From positions 287,276-351,275 of the forward strand of contig JXTC01000303.1 of NCBI GenBank assembly GCA_002914845.1: 64,000 bases of DNA. Reading direction: 5' to 3'. Shown in pieces: positions 1 through 9,964 of this stretch. Each line of letters starts with the position of its first letter. Position 1 is the first letter of the stretch. The DNA is from Trema orientale. Its lineage: Eukaryota > Streptophyta > Magnoliopsida > Rosales > Cannabaceae. The notes beneath the pieces are model-generated. The model was given only the letters and a program-made list of their open reading frames with translations. It was not told the origin of the DNA and made no database searches. Position numbers and translations under genes: made by a program.

Positions 1-2125
1 ACTGTTATACTTTGGTTCAATCAGAAACATGTCATAATGTTACTAATAATAACACTGATTTATGGCATGAAAGACTTAGGCACTTAAACTTTAAAACTTT
101 GAAAAGAATTGCAAGTGCAGGTCTTGTTCGTGGTTTGCCAAAACTTGACAATCAATCACCTGGTGTGTGTGGATCATGCCAACATGGAAAACAGTTGAAG
201 TCAACACACAAAGTGATCCAAAGCATCACAACATCAAAGGTCATGGAACTATTACACATGGATCTGATGGGTCCAGTGCAAGTCGAAAGTATTGCAGGTA
301 AACGTTGTATTTTTGTGTGTAGATGATTTTTTCAGATTTACTTAGGTTGATTTCTTGAAAGAAAAATCAAACATTTTTTATGCTTTTAGAAATTTGTGTG
401 TAAAACTCAAGGTTGAAATGAATTGCAATATCGGGAAAATAGTTCGAATTCGAAGTGACCATAGAAAAGAATTTGAAAATATTATTTTTGCTGATTTTTG
501 TAATTTACATGGAATTGCACATGAATTTTCTGCTCCTAAAACACCAAAACAAAATGGTGTCGTAGAAAGAAAGAACCGTACCTTGCAAGAAATGGCCAAA
601 GTCATATTAAACAGCAAGAAACTGTCCAAAAGATTATGGGCTGAAGTAATAAACACAGTGTATTATACAATTAATCGTGTCTATCTTCGGCCAGGTACAA
701 AAAAGACTCCCCATGAGATTTGGAAAGGTAAGAAACCTAACCTTGGTTATTTTCATGTTTTTGGATGTACTTGTTACATCTTAAATGATAGGGAGCGTCT
801 TGGCAAATTTGATTCTAAGAGTGACACTAGGGTTTTTCTCGGCTATTCTAAAAACAGTAGAGCTTATCGTGTGTACAACGTGAGAACTCAAATGGTTATG
901 GAATCGGCCAATGTAGTTATTGATGATTTCAAAGGTTTTACAGAATTCTCGAAGGAAATAGAAATTGACAGCTTTACTGATGAAGCTATACAGAGACCTG
1001 ATCAGACTGTTGCAAAAATACACGATCCTGTTGCAACATCAGCTCCTAATGTTGTAACAGATTCCTTGCAGGAACAAGCAGGAACATCAGATCAGAATGC
1101 TTCTTCTGATATCTTGACTGATCCAATTCAAAAAAACCATCAACAAGAGTCAAGAAAAATCATTCGACAGATCTTATCATAGGTAATGTTGATGATATAG
1201 TGTTTGGCTCGACTTCTAATTCTAAAGTGCAGGAATTTATTGAACAAATGCAGAAAGAATTTGAGATGAGCATGGTTGGAGAGCTCACTTATTTTTTAGG
1301 TTTGTAGGTTAAACAACTTGAGAATGGGATTTTCATTTCTCAAGCCAAGTATGCCAAAAATCTTGTGTCCAAATTTGGGCTTGAAAGAGCCAAACATTTT
1401 TGAATCCCCATGAGCACAACACTGAAGTTGACAACAGATGAAGGTGGGGTAAGTGTTGATCCAACATTGTATAGGAGCATGATAGATAGTCTTCTTTACA
1501 TTACTGCTAGCAGGCCTGACATATGTTACAGTGTTGGTGTTTGTTCAAGATACCAGAGTAATCCTAAGGAATCCCATATTACTGCTGTTAAAAGAATCAT
1601 TTGATATGTGAGTGGAACTTCTGATTATGGGATTTGGTACTTTAAGGATACTAACATAAATCTTGCAGGATATAGCGATGCGGATTGGGCAGACAATGCA
1701 GATGATAGGAAGAGCACCAGTGGCGGTTGTTTTTACCTTGGAAACAACCTGATTTCTTGGCATAGTAAGAAACAGAATTCGATTTCCCTGTCCACTGCTG
1801 AGCCAGAGTACATTGCTATTGGAAGTTGTTATACACAACTTATCTGGATGAAACAGATGCTTGCTGACTATGGCTTTGATTTAGATGTTATGACTGTGTT
1901 TTGTGATAATACAAGTGCCATAAATATCTCAAAAAACCCAGTACAACATTCAGGACAAAGCATATAGACATCCGTCGTCATTTCATAAGGGAACTGGTTG
2001 AGAGTAAAATAATCACTTTGGAATATGTTGAAATAGACAAACAAATTACAGATAATTTCACCAATGTCTTTGATTTTGTAAAATTTGATTCCTTAAGGCA
2101 AGCCTTGGGAATTTGTTTTGTTTAA
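1..2125 (+). pseudogene. Ty1/copia (Sirevirus-like) pol remnant: integrase, RT fragment, RNase H
   Basis: Broken 3' part of a copia polyprotein; its gag and protease lie outside the window. Positions 12-326 carry the GAG-pre-integrase zinc region (WHERLRHLN, then CGSCQHGK) and the first integrase Asp (LLHMDLMGP). Positions 355-1182 carry the rest of the integrase, with the second Asp (RSDHRKEFEN) and Glu (NGVVERKNRT), then the FGCTCY and FLGYS motifs. A stop and frame change separate these parts near 323-355. After the linker (IIGN, about 1185) the sequence jumps directly to the RT motif VDDIVFG, so the N-terminal RT palm is deleted. RNase H follows (SDADWADNADDRKSTSG, about 1672-1725; CDNTSA). 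A frame change near 1955 precedes the pol end at 2125. At least four in-frame stops or shifts make it non-functional. Assignment to the Sirevirus group rests on the downstream ORF and multiple polypurine tracts. Confidence 0.9.
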
Positions 2126-3077
2126 AGTTTTTGTTGTGTGTTTTCTTCACTTCAGCCAAAAATATTTTTTATGAACTTAAAAACATGAGTGGTGATAAAA
2201 AGATTTTAAAGAAAGAAACTGTTTTCCTTGTTTATGTTATAAGACTAGATTATTTAATTATCTTAAATTGTTGATCTTTTGATATTGAAATCTCTAAGTT
2301 TTTGAGTCTCAATAAATTTTCTGGATTGATTTTTAACTGACCAACTCTAATATTTGTTTTCTTGAAATCTAGCTTTGTAACAGGCCTCATGATTAGAAAA
2401 AGCTACCTACCCTGATGTGTGGAGCTATCCTTGAGTAACTTGGGACTCTGTATCACCAATATGGAGAGGATAATCTACCAAGTGAAAAGGGCTACCTCAG
2501 GACTAGAGTGAAAGCTACTAATCATAGGTACTATTGTTTTTATAAAAAAAAAAAAAAAAAAAGGAAGGCAGTAAAATAAAACATAATAATATAAAGTTTA
2601 AAAAAAAAGGGATTAGTCAGTTGATTTTTAATCTAGTTTATTCATCTTGATTTCTTAAATAAAGGAGATTTGTCTGTCGAAAAATTAACAAGTACATTAT
2701 AATTTTAGAATTTTTTCTTTTTCAGAAACAAAATTAACATGATTTTTTTCTTATTTTTTTATCTAAATAATGCCTTGAGCTTACACAATTGTTTTGACTG
2801 AAATTAAATTTTTTTTTGTGTGTGTGGCTTTTTTTTATTTTCTTAATATATAAAAAAAAGGAAAAAGGGCTTGTTTTGGAAATTTTCTGCTGAAGCGTTT
2901 TGGTCTGTTGCAACATATTTTTTGTTTCCTTATTTATCTGCATTCAGTTACTCAATCTTATCAGAAAATCACTCAAATTGATTTAAATCTCTAATTTCCT
3001 GATTTGGTGGAAATTTGGTCTTTAAATGTCATTGGGTGATTTGTTTAACCTAATCACACTCACAATCTCTCCACCAT
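2126..3077 (+). other. Non-coding spacer between pol and the downstream ORF of the Sirevirus-like element
   Basis: AT-rich stretch with no credible ORF. It has a poly-A run at about 2545-2562. A near-perfect 11-12 bp inverted repeat, CCTCATGATTAG (about 2385) against CTAATCATAGG (about 2519), brackets about 130 bases. Just before the downstream ORF there is a long pyrimidine-rich stretch (3066-3143) ending in TTTTACGCAG, which looks like a splice acceptor at about 3143. If used, it could place the downstream ORF on a spliced subgenomic RNA; this is inference. Confidence 0.5.
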
Positions 3078-5239
3078 TTGCTCTCTCTGCCATTTCCTCT
3101 TTTTCCTCTGTATTTCTTTTCTTTTGTTTTTGTGTTTTACGCAGCAAGCTTCATCGTAACAATTGTGAAAACTAGAGGTGCTGTAACCCCCAAGAAGAAA
3201 CGCGAGTCTTCATCTGCCGTGAAGACCACTCCGATGACGAAGAAGTCGAACCCACCTGGTTTGACATTCGAGTTGGCCGGAAAAATGCAAGCAGAGGCCT
3301 CAAAACCTCCTTCTCTGCCTCCTGCATTGGTGGCGCCATCTGTCGAGCCCGAGCCAGAAGTTAAAGCGGCTCCAATCCCAGAAACAGAGCTGTCAGTCCT
3401 CGACACCTTACAAGCCAAAACCGATGATGTCGAAGCTTCTGAAAAAATGGCTACCGGTGATGAAGAAGAAGGTGGTGAATCCAGTCAATCCGAGTCTGAT
3501 GAGCCACCTCAGACTCCTGTTGCAACGAAAGCTGTTGATGCCCCAAAGACTGTGTCCTTGAAATCAAATGGTCACAAATCTGTTGTGACCCCAATTCCAG
3601 CAGTTTCGCGATCTGTTGCAACGAAAGTTGTTAAAGCCTCAAAGGCCGTGTCCTTAAAATCGAAAGGTCACAAACCTGTTGTGACCCCAATCTCAGCAGT
3701 TTCGTCATCTGTTGCAACGAAATCTCCAAAGAAAAAGGCTACTGTCTCAAAAGCCATTGCAACAAAGGATGCTACCTCTGAGTCCTCCATTCCAGAAGAT
3801 GTTGCAACAACAAAAATTACAGATCCTACACCTGTTGCAACAAAGGGCAAGAAGATAGCTAAAACTTCAGGTTCCAAATCGAAGAAAGTGCTACCGTCTG
3901 TTGCAACATCGCCTGAATCAATTTCTGCTTCTACTGTCAAAGAAGTCTCTGCTTCTCCAACTGCTGCACCAACTCCAAAGAAGAGTGCAACAACATCAGA
4001 AACTGAAGAATACCCATCCATGATACCTGAAGAAGAACTCTCTGACATACCTGAGGAGAATATACCTGAAGACCAAGATGAAGAAGATTCTCTAGAAGCT
4101 GTTGCAACAGAAACAGTAATCGGGTATGACATATCTCTTGCACACTCTTCTGTGTTTTACACTGCTGAAAATGAAGAATACATGGATGAATATGAGAGAA
4201 GAGGATTTATAGATGAGAGGAATTTTAACTTGGATTCTTTTAAGCCACTAGAGATTGTGAAAATTTTAAAAGAAAGAAAGTGGTTAAAAACTATTTCCAA
4301 AGTTGAGGGTTATGTTCCTAGAATCATACAAGAGTTTTATTGCAATATTCGAGAAGAGATGGCTGACCCTGAGAGTCCATTTTATCACAAAATCTTTCTT
4401 CGAGGGCATATCTATAATTTCAATTATCAAGTTATTACTGATTATCTTGATATACCTGTTATTGCGATTGATGAGTATGTGAAACAATATGGGGTTGATA
4501 AGGTAGCTTCAGAACTTTTGGGAGATCTCATTGATTGGCCTTCTCATTCGAGTACCCTTAAGTCAATTGATTTGACTTAAAGCACTCTGGCCTGCATAAG
4601 ACGGCAATTCACAACTGGTGGCCAACCGCTCATCTTCCTACAGTGATAAGGAACTTTGCCTGTTTTTTGTTTGATATAGGCACAAGAATTGATGTCAATC
4701 TGTCCCAGATAATTTTTCAAGCCATTTTTGATCTTCGTTGTGGAAGGAAAAAGACACAGAGGCTGATTTTTCCCAATCTGATTTTTGGGATTCTTCAAAA
4801 GCAACACCCCTTGCAGCTGCCCACTGAATTTCTTTCTCCAAGACCCCAATCAGTCAATTACCGTTTGAAGGAAAAAGAAGTGATTGAACATGTAGCAACT
4901 CCATTACCCTCCAAATCTATCAAAAAGAAGACTGCTAGTAAGAAATTTGTTACAATGACTTCAACACCAGTTGCAACAACTTCTTCATCTCCTCCACAGG
5001 TTGCTGGCTCTACCGATTTGATAGCATTGAAAGCTGATCAGGCTCAACAGCGTGAAAGAATGGAAGCCATGGAGAAATTGCAGCTTGAGATCTTGGCCAA
5101 ATTGACTGTGCTTGTAGGATCTTCTGTGGCAGCTACTCCTCCAACTAGCTCTTCTCAGCCTGTTGCCTCCGTTTCCCCTACTGTTGCAACAGATCCTGAC
5201 CAGCCACAGCCGAAGAAATATAAGAGGAGCTTAACCTAA
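3078..5239 (+). pseudogene. Additional Sirevirus ORF with plant-transposon-protein type domain (frameshifted)
   Basis: Large ORF between pol and the 3' LTR, the position of the so-called env-like gene in some Sireviruses. The first part (3078-4580, 500 residues) begins with a hydrophobic stretch that may only be translated leader; a start nearer KTRGAVTPKKKR is equally plausible. Then comes a low-complexity Ala/Thr/Val/Lys region with repeated VAT tripeptides (about residues 145-355), an acidic stretch, and a folded domain (about residues 370-500, motif EGYVPRIIQEFYCNI). That domain resembles what I recall as the putative plant transposon protein domain. A frame change at about 4570 moves the reading to the frame of 4643-5239, which continues the domain and ends in a basic tail (QPKKYKRSLT). 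Function is unknown. No receptor-binding or fusion feature is visible, so env-like describes position only. Confidence 0.65.
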
Positions 5240-5384
5240 TTTGATCATTGCAGGATCCTGGACCATGAACATTGATATTTTCTTAATTTTCTTTTAGTAT
5301 ATGGTGTTTTCAAGTTTAGTTTATTTATGTTTGGGTGTTACAGACTATTTTGTTATTTTCTTAAGACTTTGGACCTCTCTTGAC

Positions 5385-5631
5385 AAAAAGGGGGAGACAT
5401 CAAAACTGTTGGTACTGTTCATTGGTTATGTTTTTCAGGGGGAGATTTATTTCTTATGCGCTTTCTTTTATTCTCATATTTCTTGGTATATGATGATTGT
5501 GTTTGATAGGGGGAGAGCATTTTTTAATATGTTTTTGGAAATTAATCATGTGGTTTTGCAGGTATTTTTGAACTTGAGTTATGTTTCAGTTTTGTGATTG
5601 ATTTTTCCAAGTAGATGCCAAAAGGGGAGAT
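5385..5631 (+). promoter_or_regulatory. Multiple polypurine tracts upstream of the 3' LTR
   Basis: Four G-rich purine tracts precede the LTR: AAAAAGGGGGAGA at 5385-5397, CAGGGGGAGAT at about 5436-5446, AGGGGGAGAG at about 5508-5517, and AAAAGGGGAGAT at 5620-5631 next to the LTR. The last is the expected primer for plus-strand DNA synthesis. Repeated tracts of this kind are a published hallmark of Sireviruses, which supports the lineage call. Confidence 0.75.
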
Positions 5632-6999
5632 TGTTAGGTCCAAAGTGTTGGCCAGTATTGGCAAACAATTGGCAAAAACAATAAACTCAAGTTGTTGTGA
5701 GATAACTAATAAGTTATTGCAACAGGTCTACTGATGTTGTAAAATACTTGTGGCAACAGATTTACAGGATTGCTCGCAACGGATTTACACAGGCCGAGAA
5801 TCCAATTTTGGAAACTTTTTGTTCTTGCATCATTTAGCCTAATTTTCCTTATTAAACGTTTCTAGAAGGTTGATAGGGATTATTTCTGATGGAATTTCGT
5901 GACTAAGCTAGGCCTAACTGATTGAGATATTTTATCTCATTTTTTCCTTGATTAAGTTTCCATTTTTAGATTGATTCTTGCTCTTTATTACCTCAAATCT
6001 TGGATAATAATTTTTTACAGGTGTATAAGCAGAATCAAGATACTATTTCGTCCATTATGGTGCAGAATATGTCCTCATTAAATTAATGTAATTAATTTTA
6101 TGAGCTGTCAAGATTTTCAGGCAAAATCTGTTGCAATAGATTATGCTATTTATAGAAAATTTTCATATTTGATTTTGATTGACTCTAATTAATTATGAAA
6201 TCAATCTTTATTTTTAAGGAAAGATTTTACAGGTATAAAAGAGTAATTTTAGAGCCAAAACTGTGGAGAATTTCTCTCAATACACGTGGACACTTTTTAG
6301 GGACAATTCATGAAAGTTGTTGCAACAGATTTCAGACTGTCCAAATAAGGAATGACAACAGATTTTGTGGTAAATCATTCCATTCTTATTTTCAGCCTAT
6401 TCATACCAAGGGAGCACGAAATTGGGGCTGGAAATTCATTTATAAAAGCTCACCAAGTCCAAGGGATTTGCATGCACTTCATTTGAGAAAATACTCTTAG
6501 AGAGAGCTTTTGTATAAGGCATAGAGTTTGTTCTATTGCCCTTGTGAAACTTAGAGAGTTTTAGGATTTTCTAGGTACTTTGTTTATGTGCTTTTATTCT
6601 TCGGAAAGAAGAACATTTCGTCTTCGGGAGGAGACAGATCCAGACTAGTGAAGGGAGTTCACATGCGAAGGATCAACAAGACGAGGGGACTCGTTAAACA
6701 AGATTGGTGGAGTTGTTACAACACATTACGGTAATTGAAAAGAGAGAGTCTTTTGTTGCGTTAGTCAATTGGTGTTTGTAATCTTGATACTTTACTAATT
6801 TGTTTAATCTCTGGGTGTGGCCCCGTGGAGTAGGAGAGGTCCGAACCACGTTAAAAACGTCTTGTGTTCATATCTTTATTTTTTACGTTCTTTTGCAACA
6901 TATGCACTCGTTGTCGCAATACATTTTATCCGCATGTTACAACATAATTAATTTATTATTAATTTAATCAATTAATTAATTATTTGGTAATATTTAACA
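5632..6999 (+). mobile_element. 3' LTR of the Sirevirus-like element
   Basis: Begins TGTTAGGTCC directly after the polypurine tract and ends TTTAACA, giving TGTTA...TAACA ends and a 1368-bp LTR. The left LTR is outside the window, so LTR divergence and the target duplication cannot be read; the right copy of the duplication would be AAGTA at 7000-7004. The LTR contains one exact GTTGCAAC palindrome (6319) and several one-mismatch forms (5716, 5750, 6130, 6715, 6892, 6936). The sequence beyond 7005 is FAR1-like coding DNA on the - strand, so the element probably inserted in that gene. Confidence 0.8.
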
Positions 7000-7013
7000 A
7001 AGTAGATCTTTCA

Positions 7014-9590
7014 AAAACAATCTTTTTCCTTTTGCATAGCTTTATCTTGATCAGTTTTTATTGCATTTGGAGCACAATCAGACATACATGCAAGCCAAGT
7101 TTGAAATAACCATGTAAATGTCTTAGTATCCTCACTAGAGATCAATGCACATCCAAAAAGGGTCGATTGTCCATGATGATTGTGCTAGTGTTTACTGGAA
7201 TAAATATCCGAAAAATATTTTCATAAAATTATTTTCAAGAATACCGTAGTTTTGTAAAATCTAGAAACGCAGTGAAATTGATCGTTTAAAATTTTTCTAT
7301 TTACAAAACCTTTCTGATTGTGATCTAACATAAATTAACTCTTGATCTAGACAAGAACAATACCCGGATTCGCTCCACAATCTTCTCGTCTTCCTGTCTA
7401 TTCTCAAAAGTCGTTTGATTGATCCGGTGGTTAGTTACCTTCTTGATTCTCAATAAAGAGATCCGCAGACGAACAAGAAGACAATCTTCTGAACCGATTT
7501 CTCCGGGATGGCCGAAACACCAAGGACAGAGAATCCCTAGTGGTGGCCGATTTTCTCTGCTCTCTCTCTCTCTCTGTTTTCGTGTGACACTTCTTCTCAA
7601 GGGATTGTTTCACATGTAACACTTAATTATCCAGTCAGAGAACTTTTCTCTTAACTATATAGAGAGATTAGTAAACCCTAATAGGCTTATTGGGCTCAAC
7701 TGATTATTAAATAACTATTGGGCTTTAATTTGAGCTAGACTCGGGACCAGATGGATCCATAAAGCCCAAGCTCCAATGGATCATATACCCACTATCATAA
7801 TTAACTCTTAATTATGATTGGGCCTTGTCCATTAATATTGGGGCACACCACTATAGACCCAATATTTCACTTCGACTAAATGTCATTTATTTAATGTGAA
7901 ACTTATTATCAAATAATTAGCTCGATCCATTTAGCATATACTATACCTGTAGACGTACCCCCAATGCAATGCAGTATTAGTAAGGTGAAATTATCGTATT
8001 ATCCCTCTAGTACATATTTACCTTTGAGTTACTATTTTTCATCTAATGGATAATAGTTGACTATGGTGTTTGTATCTGCTTATACCAACACAGTCAAATT
8101 CACATAATGAATACCAGGGCCCTGGTTTATATTATCCAAATACTTGAAAAAACTCAAAGTGACATTATATGCATGGCGTCCATCATGAAAAATGTTCAAC
8201 ACATTTCATACACCTTATCTTCTAAGATACCGGAGTTCTAACCATAAATCAGAACTAGTCCTGTAGTAACTCAAAAAGACAAAATGCATAAAAGTAAGTT
8301 CGTTAGTCACTAGGATTAAGGTTTTCTACAATAGTGCTAGATTAGTGAAATTAGAAATTTAAGTTACGACACTTAACCTTAAATTCCAATTTACTCGGTC
8401 ATATTCGATGCTGTTATAATTTTCTTATAACATATTAATGTTTCTATCCGAAGACTCACTTCGATAATTAGAGACTTCATTAATTAAATATACAACAATA
8501 CATTCTATGGCATAGTAAAGTATTCCATCTTCAATATGCAGAATGCGAACAATTTAATTTAGACACAATGAAATAAAGAATATAATGTCTCCCACATATA
8601 GACTCATCATACGAATAATTCTTTATTACTCATTATATGTCTTGGAATCTTTAGATGTTTGCATAAAATAAACATACACATCACATGTATATCAATGGGA
8701 CATAAATAAAATTAAAATTCATAACATGGAATTTATTAATAACAAATAGATAACAAATAATCCGATAATAAATTGTTTATAATATCAAAATAATAAACTG
8801 TTTTATAGGACATTATTCTAACAGATTGACCCCCACAAAAGGTGCAAAAGGCATGTCATACTTATTTGTTATGTATGTTGTATCAAATGTTACAACATCA
8901 CAAACTCTTTAAACGTAGCCTTGCTTCTTGCATCTTCCCAAAATACATTTCTTAGACAACCCTCTTCATCTAAATCCATCATATAAAAGAAGTTTGAATT
9001 TTCACTTTGTATTTTCATGAAATATTTTTGAATTGCGAAAGCATCCCCTTCTGCAAGCCGTAACCGCCTTACTTTTCCTATATGATTTCTACAATCTTTC
9101 TCCATAAAAGTTAAGTTCTCATATCCACCTGCTTCAACAACGAGAAAACTAAAATTCTTATTTGGTCTTATTCCAACTCTATCATTCACTTCTAGCCTCC
9201 TTTTCATGTATGACTGAAGTACTCTATGTGTTTTAAAATATCGTGTTTTGCTTAGAGTACTAAGCTCATGGTTATGAACAAGGACAATAGAGCAAGCTTT
9301 GCACTTCCCATCTGAGAGTATAGCAGCCCTTAATCTAGCCTTGTAGTCTATTTTAGTCACTGGACGTGGATTAAAGGCATTTCTTGACTTGGATTTTCTA
9401 TTTCCAAAACGCGAGCATGCAATTGTCATATATTTCAACTCCCTATCTTTTCCTTTACTCGAGGTCTCTTTACAAACTTCAAAACCCATTTTCTTTTCGT
9501 ACATCCTGGAGTATTCTATTAATTCCTCAATCGAATCAAAAATCATTCCAACCTTAGGCCCTTTTATATCCTCTTCCCTGTTCTCTTTTT
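7014..9590 (-). pseudogene. FAR1/FRS-family gene fragment, split by a solo LTR
   Basis: Reading right to left on the - strand, 9590-8829 encodes a FAR1 DNA-binding domain: PKVG-MIFDSIEELIEYSRMYEKKMGF at the start, basic CSRFGNRKSKSR, CKACSIVLVHNHEL with the Cys/His zinc ligands, then KNFSFLVVEAGG and the start of the MULE transposase-like domain (LRNVFWEDARSKA). A one-base loss near 8890 shifts the frame. The reading then goes on through [16 protein letters not shown] to PFVGVN, where a solo LTR interrupts it. The protein resumes beyond the LTR at 7182 with HHGQSTLFGCALISSEDTK and TDQDKAMQ, then loses similarity near 7036 and stops at 7014-7016. FAR1/FRS proteins are transcription factors derived from Mutator-like transposases, acting in light signalling. 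This copy cannot make a full protein. Confidence 0.85.
7183..8823 (-). mobile_element. Solo LTR (Ty1/copia-type) inside the FAR1-like gene
   Basis: On the - strand it begins TGTTAGAATAATG (8823) and ends AACACTAGCA (7183), 1641 bp, with TG...CA ends. Flanks carry an identical 5-bp duplication GATTG at 7178-7182 and 8824-8828. The FAR1 reading frame runs up to one flank and continues at the other, so both ends are confirmed independently. No internal domain remains, so this is the product of LTR-LTR recombination. Its start resembles that of the copia LTRs at 50899 and 62999 (TGTTAGGGTTTATGTCC), suggesting related families. Confidence 0.9.
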
Positions 9591-9959
9591 ATTTGCCTAA
9601 TTCAAATAACATGCTACCTCTTAAAATAATGAACATATAGAATTTAATGAGTGATAAGTGAAGAGTACAATTGAAAAGAATAAGATAAAATAATACCAAC
9701 TAAGAAGACAGAGTTGCTAAAATTTAAAGTAAATAAAGAATTAAATTGATATTTAGAAATTTTTTATTAAAAATATTATATGAAAAGCCTACTTAAGATA
9801 ACAAAAAAAATGTAGAATTCACTCGATTATCTTTAACAATCATTAGATAAACTTAGTCTTCCTAATGTGGCATGCCACTGTTATTCTACTTTCTAGAGAA
9901 ATTATTAGCATGTATTTATTCAATCTCCATGATCCACTAGTAAAATTTGAATAGACATT
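9591..9959. other. Non-coding flank upstream of the FAR1-like gene
   Basis: AT-rich, with no gene. Bases about 9838-9945 recur at about 14403-14515 (the duplicated block described at 12569-13170), starting AATCATTAGATAAACTTAG. Confidence 0.5.
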
Positions 9960-9964
9960 ATTCC

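Noticed and set aside
3668..4132. 154-residue - strand ORF
   Set aside because: Antisense shadow of the lysine/threonine-rich Sirevirus ORF.
5301..5597. 98-residue hydrophobic ORF
   Set aside because: It spans the multiple polypurine tracts and T-rich spacer before the LTR. Its hydrophobicity comes from T-rich codons.
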